Shown piece by piece: positions 19,634-29,803 of a stretch of DNA of 64,000 nucleotides. Within the stretch, counting starts at the first letter, position 1; each line of letters begins with the position of its first letter. The notes beneath the pieces are model-generated. The model did no database searches. It saw nothing but the letters and a program-made list of their open reading frames with translations, and had not been told where the DNA came from. The translations under genes and the position numbers were made by a program. The DNA comes from Halomonas ramblicola (lineage in GTDB: Bacteria; Pseudomonadota; Gammaproteobacteria; Pseudomonadales; Halomonadaceae): positions 243,220 through 307,219 of the forward strand of contig NZ_JAUFPL010000028.1 in assembly GCF_030409215.1 (NCBI RefSeq), read 5' to 3'.

Positions 19634-20510
19634 TCAGGCCCCCTTGTTCTGCTTGTCTTTCTGGAGATTCATGATGGCGGTGTAGAAGATCCAGCACACC
19701 AGCAGGATGATCAGGAAGTAGATGATCGAGAACGCCGCCGAGGGGCCCAGGTCCTGCTGGCCGATGGCCATGGTGGTCAGGGTCTGGCTGAGGAAGGTGG
19801 TCGAGCTGCCCGGCCCGCCGCCGGTGAGCACGAAGGGCTCGGCATAGATCATGAAGGAGTGCATGAAGCGCAGCAGCACGCCGATGACCAGCACGTTGGT
19901 GAGCTTGGGCAGCTGAATGTAGCGGAACACCGCCCACCTGGATGCCCGATCGATGCGCGCCGCCTGGTAGTAGGCATCGGGGATGGCGCGCAGGCCGCTG
20001 TAGCAGAGCAGCGCAATGAGTGGCGTCCAGTGCCAGACGTCCATCAGGATGATGGTGCCCCAGGCATCGGCGGCGCTGCGGGTGATGTTGTAGCCGTAGC
20101 CCAGCTCGCGCAGCCCCCAGCCCATCAGGCCGATGTCGCCACGGGTGAAGATCTGCCAGATGCTGCCCACCACGTTCCAGGGGATCAGCAACGGCATGGT
20201 CACCAGGATGAGCACCGCCGAGGCCTGCCAGCCCTTCCGGGGCATGAGCAGGGCGATGCTGATGCCCAGCGGCACCTCAATGGCCAGCACCGTCAGCGAG
20301 AAGGCGAACTGACGCAGCAGGGCCGCCTGCAGCGCCGGGTCGTTGAGGGTCTCGCGGAACCACTCGGTGCCGGTGAAGAAGCGGGTATGGGCGTCGAAGA
20401 CGTCCTGTACCGAGTAGTTCACCACCGTCATCAGCGGGATGATGGCGGAGAAGGCCACCAGCAGCAGCATGGGCAGGATCAACCACCAGGCCCGGTTGTT
20501 GTAGAGCTTG

Positions 20511-20518
<8 letters not shown>
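19634..20518 (-). CDS. glpP: Glycerol ABC transporter permease (GlpP type)
   Basis: A 294-residue MalF-type permease with six predicted helices and the EAA loop YSGLRAIPDAYYQAARIDRA in the C-terminal half. The start MNDKLYNNRAWWLI at 20518 is chosen because it begins the conserved sequence; it overlaps the end of the second ATPase gene by eight bases. It is followed after one base by the second permease, so the two channel subunits are translated together. Confidence 0.88.
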
Positions 20519-21611
<1,093 letters not shown>

Positions 21612-21612
21612 G

Positions 21613-22701
21613 TCATGCCCTCCCCGCGTGGCTGGGAATGTGGACCACCGCACCCGCACGGTCGAAGGCATAGACCTTGTGGGTGGGGATGTAGAGGGTG
21701 ATCGCCTGGCCGGGGTCGAACTCGTGGACCCCCTCCAGGTGCACGGTGAGGTGGAACAGCTCGCTGGCCACGTGCAGGAAGGTCTCGGAGCCGCTGATCT
21801 CGGCCATCTCGACGGTCATGCGTACCTCGATATCGTCCTCGGCGCGCGGCGCCAGGGAGACATGGGCGGGACGCACCCCGAAGCGATACTCCCCCGGCGC
21901 CAGGCGCCGCAGGTCGTCGTTGAGCGGGAAGTGCATCCGGCGGTCGAAGGTCACCTCCGAGCCCGAGACGATGCCGCGCAGGATATTGATGGGCGGCTCG
22001 GAGAACATCTCCGCGGCAAGGATGTCCCGGGGACGGTGATAGACGTCCTCGGTGCGCCCGTACTGCAGCAGGCGTCCCTCGTGGAGTACCGCGGTATGGC
22101 CGCCCAGGGCCAGGGCCTCGGCGGGCTCGGTGGTGGCGTAGACGGCGATGCAGTGGCGTTTGCTGAACAGTGCCCGCAGCTCCTCGCGGAATTCCTCGCG
22201 CAGCTTGTAGTCGAGGTTCACCAGCGGCTCGTCGAAGAGCACGATGTCGGCATCCTTGACCAGCGCCCGCCCCATGGCGGTGCGCTGCTGCTGGCCGCCG
22301 GACAGCTCCAGGGGCAGGCGGTCGAGCAGATGTTCGATATGCAACATTTCTGCGGTCTGGCGGACCCGGCGGTCGATCTCCGCGGCGGAGACCCTGGCCA
22401 GCTTGAGCGGCGAGGCGATGTTGTCGTAGACGCTGAGCGCGGGGTAATTGATGAACTGCTGATAGACCATCGACACGTTGCGGTGGCGTACCGACACCCC
22501 GGTGACGTCCTGGCCGTTCATCAGCACGCGCCCGCGGGTCGGGGTGTCCAGCCCCGCCATCAGGCGCATCAGGGTCGTCTTCCCGGCCAGGGTCCGTCCC
22601 AGCAGGACGTTGAAGGAACCGGGCTGGAGTTCCAGGTTCACGTCCGTGATGTGGGACTCGCCACCGACCTTCAGGTCGATGTTTTCCAGGATCAATGACA
22701 T
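21613..22701 (-). CDS. glpS: Glycerol ABC transporter ATPase (GlpS type) lacking the switch histidine
   Basis: A 362-residue ATPase, first gene of the glycerol operon. Walker A reads GRTLAGKT (35-42), still GX4GKT but with an unusual interior; the signature LSGGQ is at 133-137 and Walker B DEP at 157-159. Where most ABC ATPases have the switch histidine (VTHDQ), this one reads ATTEP, with Thr191 at the histidine position. A MalK-like regulatory domain follows. The start at 22701 is chosen because it begins the domain; the frame is open 84 bases further upstream. A GlpR-like operator lies about 85 bases before the start. Confidence 0.87.
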   Translation of the reverse strand: MSLILENIDLKVGGESHITDVNLELQPGSFNVLLGRTLAGKTTLMRLMAGLDTPTRGRVLMNGQDVTGVSVRHRNVSMVYQQFINYPALSVYDNIASPLKLARVSAAEIDRRVRQTAEMLHIEHLLDRLPLELSGGQQQRTAMGRALVKDADIVLFDEPLVNLDYKLREEFREELRALFSKRHCIAVYATTEPAEALALGGHTAVLHEGRLLQYGRTEDVYHRPRDILAAEMFSEPPINILRGIVSGSEVTFDRRMHFPLNDDLRRLAPGEYRFGVRPAHVSLAPRAEDDIEVRMTVEMAEISGSETFLHVASELFHLTVHLEGVHEFDPGQAITLYIPTHKVYAFDRAGAVVHIPSHAGRA

Positions 22702-22786
22702 GACGAATCTCGATTGTTCGTTGTTGGTGCACGACGATCGAAGCCGACGCCTAGCTACCTTAGAACAGACGCGGTTTATTGACACG

Positions 22787-22806
22787 CGTGTTCATTAACG
22801 AAAATT
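22787..22806 (-). promoter_or_regulatory. GlpR-like operator before the glycerol ABC operon
   Basis: CGTGTTCATTAACGAAAATT matches 16 of 20 positions of the E. coli GlpR consensus (WATGTTCG half sites). It overlaps a palindrome ACACGCGTGT at 22782-22791. AT-rich DNA with a TATAAT on the minus strand (22878-22873) lies upstream. GlpR itself is encoded at 33010-33774. Confidence 0.55.
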
Positions 22807-22980
22807 CGAGACTCCGCCCCATGGCACCACAATAACTATTCAAGCCTTTGTTTTATAAACAATTTATTCGATATTATACTTTAGGCGCAGGAAAGGCGGC
22901 GATGACGGAAGGCGAAAAGCAGGCGGCCCCATGCTCACCTCTGAACATGGAGCCGTGGATCACGAGGGAGCCGGTGTGGC

Positions 22981-23610
22981 TCAGCGGGTACCGAAGATCT
23001 TGTCGCCGGCATCGCCCAGGCCGGGCACGATGTAGCCGTTCTCGTCGAGGTGGTCGTCCACGGACGCGGTATAGATCTCGATGTCGGGATAGGCCTCCTG
23101 GACGCGCTTGAGGCCCTCGGGGGCGGCCACCAGCACGATCACCTTCATGTGCTGGCAACCACGCTCGCGCAGCATGTCCAGGGTCGCGACCATGGTCCCG
23201 CCGGTGGCCAGCATGGGATCGATGACGATGGCTTGGCGCTCGTCGAGGTCGTTCGCGAACTTGGCGAAATAGGGCACCGGCTCCAGGGTCTCCTCGTCGC
23301 GGTAGAGCCCCACCACGCTGACCCGTGCGCTGGGAATCAGGTCGGTGACGCCATCGAGCATGCCCAGGCCGGCGCGCAGGATGGGCACGATGGTGACCTT
23401 CTTGCCCTTGAGCAGCTGCACCGGGATCGGCTCGCCGCTCCAGCCGTCGATCGCCTGGGTCTCGAGTTCCAGGTCCTGGGTCGCCTCGTAGGTGAGCAGC
23501 TTGGCCAGCTCGCCGGCCAGTTCGCGGAAACTCTTGGTGCTGATGCCGGCTTCACGCATCAGGCCCAGCTTGTGCTGGACCAGGGGGTGCCGGATGGCGT
23601 GGACGCTCAT
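22981..23610 (-). CDS. upp: Uracil phosphoribosyltransferase
   Basis: A 209-residue cytosolic enzyme converting uracil and PRPP to UMP. The PRPP motif reads [18 protein letters not shown] and is followed by the uracil-binding C-terminal loop ([18 protein letters not shown]), both characteristic of Upp. The start [16 protein letters not shown] at 23610 is the usual Upp N-terminus and overlaps the end of ung by four bases. It forms a salvage cluster with ung, gpt, apt and a purine permease. Confidence 0.97.
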   Translation of the reverse strand: MSVHAIRHPLVQHKLGLMREAGISTKSFRELAGELAKLLTYEATQDLELETQAIDGWSGEPIPVQLLKGKKVTIVPILRAGLGMLDGVTDLIPSARVSVVGLYRDEETLEPVPYFAKFANDLDERQAIVIDPMLATGGTMVATLDMLRERGCQHMKVIVLVAAPEGLKRVQEAYPDIEIYTASVDDHLDENGYIVPGLGDAGDKIFGTR

Positions 23611-24296
23611 GGTGACCTCTCGGGTAGCTGCCAGTCGATGGGCTCGCGGCCCTGCTCCGCCAGGAAGGCGTTGGCCCGCGAGAAGTGGTGATTGCCGAAG
23701 AAGCCGCGGTGGGCGGAGAGCGGAGAGGGGTGCGGCGACTCCAGCACCAGGTGCCGGGAGGTGTCGACCAGCGCCTTCTTCTGCCGGGCATGGCTGCCCC
23801 ACAGCAGGAACACCGCGGGGCCGGCGTGGGCGTTGACGGTCTGGATGGCACGATCGGTGAAGGTTTCCCAGCCCTGGCCGCGGTGGGAACCGGCATTGCC
23901 CTGCTCCACCGTCAGCGAGGTGTTGAGCAGCAGCACCCCCTGGCGCGCCCAGTGCTCCAGGCAGCCGTGGTTCACCGGGCGGAAGCCCACGTCGGCCTCG
24001 AGCTCCTTGTAGATGTTGACCAGCGATGGCGGGATACGCACCCCGGGACGTACCGAGAAGCACAGCCCATGGGCCTGGCCGGGGCCGTGGTAGGGATCCT
24101 GGCCGAGGATCACCACCTTGACCGCGTCCAGGGGCGTCAGCTCGAAGGCTCGGAACCACTGCGAGGAGTGCGGGTAGATGACCTTCCGGGCGGCCTTCTC
24201 GCTGGCCAGGAAGTCGCGCAGCGCCTGCATGTAGGGGGCCTGGAACTCGGCACCCAGCCACTGCTGCCAGCTGTCGGGTAGCGGACCACCAGCCAT
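23607..24296 (-). CDS. ung: Uracil-DNA glycosylase, family 1
   Basis: A 229-residue DNA repair enzyme that removes uracil from DNA. The water-activating motif [14 protein letters not shown], the uracil-specificity segment [17 protein letters not shown] and the DNA-intercalation loop [13 protein letters not shown] with the catalytic His are all present, as in E. coli Ung (229 residues). Four-base overlap with upp. The uracil it frees can be recycled by the adjacent Upp. Confidence 0.97.
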   Translation of the reverse strand: MAGGPLPDSWQQWLGAEFQAPYMQALRDFLASEKAARKVIYPHSSQWFRAFELTPLDAVKVVILGQDPYHGPGQAHGLCFSVRPGVRIPPSLVNIYKELEADVGFRPVNHGCLEHWARQGVLLLNTSLTVEQGNAGSHRGQGWETFTDRAIQTVNAHAGPAVFLLWGSHARQKKALVDTSRHLVLESPHPSPLSAHRGFFGNHHFSRANAFLAEQGREPIDWQLPERSP

Positions 24297-24299
24297 GGC

Positions 24300-24779
24300 T
24301 CAGCGCCTGACCTGGTCGGCCAGGGGCTCCACGTAGGCCACGCCCATGTCCCAGGGGAACTGGATCCAGCAGTCCTGGGCCACCTCGGTGAGGTACTGGT
24401 CGACCAGCGGCTTGCCCTCGGGCTTGGCATAGACGGTGACGAAGTGTGCCCGGGGCAGCATCTCGCGCACCGCACGGGCGGTCTTGCCGGTGTCCACCAG
24501 GTCGTCGACCAGCAGCCAGCCGCCGCCGTCGTGGTCGACGCCCTTCATCACGTCGAGCCCGCCCTGCTCCATGTGGTCGTAGCTCTTGATGCAGACGGTG
24601 TCGATCAGCCGCACGTTGAGCTCCCGGGCGATCAGGGCGGCGGGAATCAGCCCGCCGCGGGTGATGGCGACGATGCCCTTGAAGTCGCGCTCGATCAGGC
24701 GCTGGCAGAGCTCGCGCACGTCGCGGTGCAGCTGGTCCCAGGAGACGGTGAAGTGCTGGTGGTAACGGGTGCTGCTCAT
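24300..24779 (-). CDS. gpt: Xanthine phosphoribosyltransferase
   Basis: A 159-residue type I phosphoribosyltransferase that salvages xanthine and guanine (and hypoxanthine weakly) to nucleotides. The PRPP motif is [16 protein letters not shown], and the [19 protein letters not shown] segment and C-terminal WIQFPWDM are those of E. coli Gpt. A GTG at 24785 is in frame, but GAGGA sits nine bases before the ATG at 24779 and only three before the GTG, so the ATG is preferred. It starts three bases before the apt stop. Confidence 0.95.
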   Translation of the reverse strand: MSSTRYHQHFTVSWDQLHRDVRELCQRLIERDFKGIVAITRGGLIPAALIARELNVRLIDTVCIKSYDHMEQGGLDVMKGVDHDGGGWLLVDDLVDTGKTARAVREMLPRAHFVTVYAKPEGKPLVDQYLTEVAQDCWIQFPWDMGVAYVEPLADQVRR

Positions 24780-24781
24780 GG

Positions 24782-25327
24782 TCACTCGTCCTCGGTGAAG
24801 GAACAGACGGCGAAGACGCCGAAGCCGGCCTCGCGGATCCTCTCGGCGCCGCCGAGATCCGGCAGGTCGATGATGGTGGCCGTCTCCACCACCTGGCCGC
24901 CGCTGCGGCTGATCAGCTTGGCGGCGGCCAGCATGGTGCCACCGGTGGCGATCAGGTCGTCGACGATCAGGATGCGATCGCCCTGGCGGAAGGCGTCGGA
25001 GTGGAGCTCCACCTCGGCCTCGCCGTACTCCAGGGTGTAGGTCTCGCTGATGGTCTTGAACGGCAGCTTGCCCTTCTTGCGCACCGGCACGAAGCTGCAG
25101 CCCAGCTCGTAGGCCAGGGGCGCACCGACGATGAAGCCGCGCGCATCGATGGCGGCCACGGCGTCGATGTCCATCTCCTGGTAGCGGTGCACGAAGCTGT
25201 CGATCAGCTTGCGGAAGGCCGCGCTGTTCTGCAGCAGCGGGGTGATATCACGGAAGTTGACCCCCGACTGCGGCCAGTCGGGGACGGTGCGGATCACGGA
25301 CTTGATATAGTCGCCGTAGATGCTCAT
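24782..25327 (-). CDS. apt: Adenine phosphoribosyltransferase
   Basis: A 181-residue enzyme forming AMP from adenine and PRPP. It has the Apt N-terminal motif [21 protein letters not shown], the [17 protein letters not shown] segment, and the PRPP motif [17 protein letters not shown]. Length matches E. coli Apt (183). It follows the purine permease by 23 bases, so uptake and salvage of purines are probably co-transcribed. Confidence 0.97.
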   Translation of the reverse strand: MSIYGDYIKSVIRTVPDWPQSGVNFRDITPLLQNSAAFRKLIDSFVHRYQEMDIDAVAAIDARGFIVGAPLAYELGCSFVPVRKKGKLPFKTISETYTLEYGEAEVELHSDAFRQGDRILIVDDLIATGGTMLAAAKLISRSGGQVVETATIIDLPDLGGAERIREAGFGVFAVCSFTEDE

Positions 25328-25350
25328 CGCGGGTCTCGGTAGGTGGATGG

Positions 25351-26655
25351 TCAGTCGAGGAACAGGAACTTGGCCACGAACAACAGCGCCAGCACGACCA
25401 CCGCCGGGTTGAGGTCCTGGAAGCGGCCGGAGAGCGACTTGATGGCGGCGTAGCTGATGAAGCCCAGGGCGATGCCCTCGGCGATGGAGAAGGTCAGCGG
25501 CATGGCCAGGGCGGCGATCAGCACCGGCGCAGCGTCGGTGGGGTCCTCCCAGTCGGCGTGGGCCAGGCTGCCGGCCATCAGCACCGCCACGTAGAGCAGC
25601 GCGCCGGCGGTGGCATAGGCCGGGATCGAGCCGGCCAGGGGCGCGAAGAACAGGCTGATCAGGAAGAGCACGGCCACCACCACGGCGGTCAGGCCGGTGC
25701 GTCCGCCGGAGACGATGCCAGCGGTGGACTCGATGTAGCTGGTGGTGGTGGAGGTCCCCAGCACGGCACCGGCCATGGAGGCGCTGGAGTCGGCCATCAT
25801 CGCCCGCCCGATGCGCGGCAGCTTGCCGTTCTCGTCGAGCAGCTTGCCGCGATGGGCCACCCCGATCAGGGTGCCGGAGGTATCGAAGAGGTCGACGAAC
25901 AGGAAGGCGAAGATCACGCTGAGCATGGCCACGTCCAGGGCTCCGGCCAGGTCCAGGGCCAGGAAGGTGGGCGCGATGGAGGGCGGCATGGACATCAGGC
26001 CGCCGAACTCGTTGTGACCGAGGATCATCGCCAGCACCGTGACCCCGAGGATGCCGATCATCACCGCCCCGGTGACCCTGAGGTAGGCCAGGGCGGTGAT
26101 CACGAAGAAGCCCAGCAGGGCATAGAGGGCGGCCGGCTCGGAGAGATCGCCCAGGGCGACGTAGGTGGCCTCGTTGGCGACCACGATGCCGGCGTTCTGG
26201 AGCGCGATCATCGCCAGGAAGAGGCCGATGCCCGCGGCGATGCCCAGCCGCAACGACATGGGGATCGCGTTGATGATCCACTCGCGCACCCGGAAGATGC
26301 TCAGCAGGAAGAAGCAGAAGCCGGAGAAGAACACCGCCCCCAGCGCCGCCTCCCAGCTGTAACCCATGCCCAGCACCACGCCGTAGGTGAAGAAGGCGTT
26401 GAGGCCCATGCCGGGCGCCTGGGCGATGGGGTAGTTGGCCCACAGCCCCATGATCAGGCAACCCAGGGCCGCGGCCAGGCAGGTGGCGACGAACACCGCC
26501 CCGGCGTCCATGCCGGCCTCGGCGAGGATGCTGGGATTGACGAAGATGATGTAGGCCATGGTCAGGAAGGTGGTGATCCCGGCGATGACCTCGGTCTTCA
26601 CGTCGGTGTGGTGCTCGGCCAGCTTGAACTGGTTGTCGATCAGGCGTTTCAGCAT
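25351..26655 (-). CDS. NCS2 family hypoxanthine/guanine (or adenine) permease
   Basis: A 434-residue membrane transporter with about 12-14 helices, of the AzgA-like branch of NCS2. The motifs [49 protein letters not shown] and [25 protein letters not shown] are diagnostic of this branch, which imports hypoxanthine, guanine or adenine with protons. The start [26 protein letters not shown] at 26655 is the usual N-terminus. It is the first gene of the apt-gpt-ung-upp run. Confidence 0.92.
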   Translation of the reverse strand: MLKRLIDNQFKLAEHHTDVKTEVIAGITTFLTMAYIIFVNPSILAEAGMDAGAVFVATCLAAALGCLIMGLWANYPIAQAPGMGLNAFFTYGVVLGMGYSWEAALGAVFFSGFCFFLLSIFRVREWIINAIPMSLRLGIAAGIGLFLAMIALQNAGIVVANEATYVALGDLSEPAALYALLGFFVITALAYLRVTGAVMIGILGVTVLAMILGHNEFGGLMSMPPSIAPTFLALDLAGALDVAMLSVIFAFLFVDLFDTSGTLIGVAHRGKLLDENGKLPRIGRAMMADSSASMAGAVLGTSTTTSYIESTAGIVSGGRTGLTAVVVAVLFLISLFFAPLAGSIPAYATAGALLYVAVLMAGSLAHADWEDPTDAAPVLIAALAMPLTFSIAEGIALGFISYAAIKSLSGRFQDLNPAVVVLALLFVAKFLFLD

Positions 26656-26740
26656 GGTGGTCTTCCTGCGCGTGGACGTGGCAAGGGTCCGGGGTGCGAA
26701 AAAAGCCGCCCATGGTACCCAAAGCCCCCCGGTGATGCGA

Positions 26741-26769
26741 GATGAGGGGCGGCGGCCGACGGCCTCATC
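26741..26769 (-). other. Hairpin between ribE and the purine permease
   Basis: GATGAGG and CCTCATC form a 7-bp stem around a GC-rich 15-base loop in the 188-bp gap before the permease. No U-tract directly follows. No purine-riboswitch core could be recognised in this gap. Confidence 0.3.
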
Positions 26770-26843
26770 AGCCCTAGTTAAGCAATTGACGTTCCATTCG
26801 CCACCCGCCACGACCAACGCACTCCCGACGCAGTGCCCGCCCT

Positions 26844-27473
26844 TCAGGCACCGCGGGCCTCGAGCAGGCGCTCCACCGTCTCGACGATGGCCTGGGTCTG
26901 GGGATCGATCTCGATGTTGACGCGATCCCCCGGCCCCCGCCGCCCCAGGGTAGTGCGCGCCAGGGTCTCGGGGATCAGGTCGACGCAGAAGCCCGGCCCG
27001 TGCGCGACGCCGGCGGGGTGCACCTCGCCGATGGTCAGGCTGATGCCGTCCACCCCGATGTAGCCCTTGTCGAACAGGAAGCGGCCCAGGGCCCGGGGCA
27101 CCTCGAACCACAGCCGACGATTGTGGGGTGCCTCGTCGAGCTCCACCAGTTCGGCCATGGCCATCACGTGGCCGGACATGGCATGGCCGCCGATCTCGTC
27201 GCCGAAGCGTGCCGCGCGCTCGATGTTCACCCTGTCCCCGACCGCCAGGTCACCGAGGTTGGTGACCCGCAGCGTCTCGCGCATCAGGTCGAAGCTGACC
27301 CGTTCGCCGTCGATGGCGGTCACCGTCAGGCAGACCCCGTTGTGGGACACCGAGGCGCCTGGCTCGAGCCCCTCGCGCAGCGCCTCGGGCAGCACGACGA
27401 CATGAGTACGGAAGGCCTCGGCCTCCTGGATGGCGACCACCTCGGCGGTGCCCTGCACGATGCCAGTGAACAT
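26844..27473 (-). CDS. ribE: Riboflavin synthase, alpha chain
   Basis: A 209-residue enzyme that dismutates two 6,7-dimethyl-8-ribityllumazine molecules to riboflavin. It consists of two homologous lumazine-binding domains: MFTGIVQGTAEV at the N-terminus with SHNGVCLTV, and a second starting near residue 98 with SGHVMAMAEL and GVDGISLTIG. The start at 27473 has GAGGAG nine bases upstream. A short GC hairpin (27494-27511) precedes the ribosome-binding site, but no FMN riboswitch was recognised. No other rib gene is near. Confidence 0.96.
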   Translation of the reverse strand: MFTGIVQGTAEVVAIQEAEAFRTHVVVLPEALREGLEPGASVSHNGVCLTVTAIDGERVSFDLMRETLRVTNLGDLAVGDRVNIERAARFGDEIGGHAMSGHVMAMAELVELDEAPHNRRLWFEVPRALGRFLFDKGYIGVDGISLTIGEVHPAGVAHGPGFCVDLIPETLARTTLGRRGPGDRVNIEIDPQTQAIVETVERLLEARGA

Positions 27474-27646
27474 GGCGACTCCTCGACTGCGGGCGCCCCG
27501 GGCGGGGCGCGAAGGACATGAGTGTAGGAAATTCTTCACACCGGCGTCCATGGCCGGCATTCACAGCAACATCCGCCATATAAGCCGATTTCCTAGCATG
27601 ATTTGCTGAGTATCGGCGCAATAGCCCCTAACAATTCTCCCGCCGA

Positions 27647-27675
27647 TTGACAGGACGAGACACTATCCCTATGCT
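27647..27675 (+). promoter_or_regulatory. Predicted sigma-70 promoter of the metN leader
   Basis: TTGACA (27647-27652), a perfect -35 box, is followed after 17 bases by TATGCT (27670-27675). Transcription would start near 27682, about 335 bases before metN. Confidence 0.6.
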
Positions 27676-27725
27676 TGCCCGCTACATTGAACGGCGCCGA
27701 TTTGTACCCGGCTTGCGGGCGCCAG

Positions 27726-27746
27726 CGACATGACGGCGTCATGTCG
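27726..27746. repeat. Perfect 9-bp inverted repeat in the metN leader
   Basis: CGACATGAC and GTCATGTCG flank a GGC spacer. It could be an operator for a dimeric regulator or a hairpin in the leader RNA. It does not match the MetJ box. Confidence 0.55.
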
Positions 27747-27949
27747 TGAAGTGCAGCTAAAAGGGTGTGTCCAGCGTTGATGGCCACCCGCATGGAGCCA
27801 GCCGGGTTTGACCGATCGTCACGAGAAGCACGGATTTCGAGTCAGATTTATCGATCTATCGAGGCGAATAGCCCGCTATTTAACGAGACAGATCGCATGA
27901 AGCTGGCCGAAAGCCCGGGATTCGCAGTCGATCAGCGTTAGACTCGGCA

Positions 27950-27972
27950 GGCTCCAAGGGTGGCCTTTTTTT
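27950..27972 (+). terminator. Possible intrinsic terminator upstream of metN
   Basis: A short stem (GGCTCCA pairing with TGGCC, two bases bulged, AGGG loop) is followed by seven T. The stem is weak but the T-run is striking in such GC-rich DNA. It would end a leader or small RNA of about 290 bases. Confidence 0.4.
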
Positions 27973-28018
27973 CGCCCGCCGCACTCGCCCGCCCGGCGCC
28001 CCACCCGCGGTGGCTTCC

Positions 28019-29074
28019 ATGATCCGACTCCACAACGTTTCCAAGACCTACTATCCGAGGCGAGGCGACAGCGCCCAAGCCGTCCACGCCCTGAAGGACG
28101 TCGACCTGCAGATTCCCCAGGGCCGGATCCACGGCGTGATCGGCCTCTCCGGCGCCGGCAAGTCGACGCTGATCCGCTGCGTCAACCTGCTGGAACGCCC
28201 CACCACCGGCATCGTCACCGTCGACGGCCGGGACCTCACCGGCCTGTCCGGCGCCGCACTCAACGAGGCGCGCCACGGCATCGGCATGATCTTCCAGCAC
28301 TTCAACCTGCTGACCAACCGCACGGTCTTCGCCAACGTGGCCCTGCCCCTGGAGCTGATGGGCATGCAGCGCGGCGCGATCCGCGAGCGGGTGACCCCGC
28401 TGCTGGAGCTGGTGGGCCTGGCCGACAAGGCCAGCCAGTACCCGGCCCAGCTCTCCGGTGGCCAGAAGCAGCGCGTGGCCATCGCCCGGGCCCTGGCCAG
28501 TCGCCCCAAGGTGCTGCTGTGTGACGAGGCGACCTCGGCGCTGGATCCCCAGACCACCGGCTCGATCCTCGCCCTGCTGCGCGATATCAACCACAAGCTC
28601 GGCCTGACCATCCTGCTGATCACCCACGAGATGGAGGTGGTCAAGTCGATCTGCCACCGAGTCAGCCTGATCTCCGACGGCAGGATCGTCGAGGAGGCCG
28701 AGGTGGGCGACTTCTTCACCGCCCCGCGCACCCGCCTGGGTCGCGACTTCCTCAACGACTTCCTCAAGCTCGAACCGCCCCGGGCGCTGATCGAGCGCCT
28801 GGAGGAGGCGCCCGGTAAGCGCTCCCACCCGGTGGTCCGGCTGGCCTTCTCCGGCGACGCCGTCTCCACGCCACTGATCTCGCGGCTGGCCCGGGAGTGC
28901 GGCGTCGACGTCAGCATCCTGCAGGCCAAGGTGGAGTCGATCCAGGAGCGCACCCTGGGCCTGATGATCGCCGAACTGATGGGGCCACCGGCGAAGACCC
29001 GCGAGGCCCTCGCCTACCTCGAATCCCATGACCTGCACGTGGAGGTGCTCGGCCATGTCCAGCGCGATGATTGA
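28019..29074 (+). CDS. metN: Methionine import ATP-binding protein MetN
   Basis: A 351-residue ABC ATPase driving D- and L-methionine import. Walker A GLSGAGKST, Q-loop FQHFNLLTNRTVFANVALPLEL, signature LSGGQKQRVAIARAL, Walker B CDEATSALDPQTT and switch His in ITHEMEVV are all canonical. The C-terminal NIL regulatory domain (from about residue 265, VRLAFSGDAVSTPLISRLARECGVDVSIL) senses intracellular methionine in E. coli MetN. A GTG at 28010 is in frame; the ATG at 28019 is preferred. The metI start lies inside its last 20 bases. Confidence 0.96.
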   Translation: MIRLHNVSKTYYPRRGDSAQAVHALKDVDLQIPQGRIHGVIGLSGAGKSTLIRCVNLLERPTTGIVTVDGRDLTGLSGAALNEARHGIGMIFQHFNLLTNRTVFANVALPLELMGMQRGAIRERVTPLLELVGLADKASQYPAQLSGGQKQRVAIARALASRPKVLLCDEATSALDPQTTGSILALLRDINHKLGLTILLITHEMEVVKSICHRVSLISDGRIVEEAEVGDFFTAPRTRLGRDFLNDFLKLEPPRALIERLEEAPGKRSHPVVRLAFSGDAVSTPLISRLARECGVDVSILQAKVESIQERTLGLMIAELMGPPAKTREALAYLESHDLHVEVLGHVQRDD

Positions 29075-29708
29075 CCTGATCCTCGAGGCCACCCTCGACA
29101 CCCTCTACATGGTGGCCGTCTCGGGCACCATTTCCGCCCTGGCGGGCATCCCGCTCGGGGTGCTGCTCTATGTCACCCGCCCCGGCCAGGTGCTGGCCCA
29201 GCCGGCGCTCAGCGCCGTGCTGGGGGTGATCACCAACGTCGGCCGCTCGATTCCCTTCATCATCCTGATGGTGGCGATCATCCCCTTCACGCGGATGCTG
29301 GTGGGCACCTCGATCGGCACCAACGCCGCGGCCGTGCCGCTGACCATCGCCGCCATCCCCTTCATCGCCCGCCTGGTGGAAGGGGCACTGAACGAGATCA
29401 ATCCCGGCCTGGTGGAGGCCGCCCAGTCGATGGGCGCCACGCCCTGGCAGATCATCGCCAAGGTGCTGCTGCCCGAGGCCCGCGGCGGCATCTTCACGGC
29501 GCTGACCGTTACCGTGGTGACCCTGGTGAGCTACTCGGCCATGGCCGGCGCCGTGGGCGGCGGCGGGCTCGGCGACCTGGGCATCCGCTACGGCTACAAC
29601 CGCTTCAACCCCACCATCATGCTGATCACGGTGGCGATCCTGGTGGTGATGGTCCAGGGCTTCCAGAGCCTGGGGGACTACTTGGTACGCAAGAGCGACC
29701 ACAAATGA
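29055..29708 (+). CDS. metI: Methionine ABC transporter permease MetI
   Basis: A 217-residue inner-membrane protein with five predicted helices, the channel of the methionine importer. The motifs VGRSIPFIILMVAIIPFTRMLVG, the coupling loop EINPGLVEAAQSMGATPWQI and the C-terminal YNRFNPTIMLITVAILV are typical of MetI. GGAGG nine bases upstream supports the ATG at 29055, which overlaps metN by 20 bases. It is followed after 95 bases by metQ. Confidence 0.96.
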   Translation: MSSAMIDLILEATLDTLYMVAVSGTISALAGIPLGVLLYVTRPGQVLAQPALSAVLGVITNVGRSIPFIILMVAIIPFTRMLVGTSIGTNAAAVPLTIAAIPFIARLVEGALNEINPGLVEAAQSMGATPWQIIAKVLLPEARGGIFTALTVTVVTLVSYSAMAGAVGGGGLGDLGIRYGYNRFNPTIMLITVAILVVMVQGFQSLGDYLVRKSDHK

Positions 29709-29803
29709 GTGATGCCGCCCCTTCATTCAATATCAAGAAACTATTAAAAACCGTTTACTTATTCCGCTAGAATCGGATCATCATGAACAGGAGGTATCGT
29801 CCC

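Larger units (their letters stand above)
27474..28018. other. 545-bp non-coding region between ribE and metN
   Basis: This gap lies between divergent genes. It holds a strong plus-strand promoter (27647-27675), a perfect 9-bp inverted repeat, several smaller inverted repeats (GGCGCC pairs around 27693-27722, a TCGAT/ATCGA hairpin near 27850) and a small hairpin with seven T just before metN. No credible protein gene is seen. The layout suggests a leader RNA of about 340 bases, or a small RNA. Confidence 0.5.

Noticed and set aside
22848..22862. TTGTTT/AAACAA palindrome as a regulator site before the glycerol operon
   Set aside because: Such AT-rich palindromes arise easily in an AT-rich promoter region, and no factor or second copy was found.
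26656..26843. Purine riboswitch before the purine permease
   Set aside because: No conserved core sequence of the purine aptamer could be found; the hairpin present lacks its layout.
27474..27600. FMN riboswitch upstream of ribE
   Set aside because: None of the conserved RFN blocks is visible; only a short GC hairpin precedes the gene.
27593..27793. 66-codon minus-strand frame between ribE and metN
   Set aside because: No ribosome-binding site, no recognisable motif, and it covers the promoter and inverted repeat of the metN leader.
27897..27941. A 14-residue leader peptide before metN as an attenuation device
   Set aside because: The peptide has no extra methionine codon and no ribosome-binding site.
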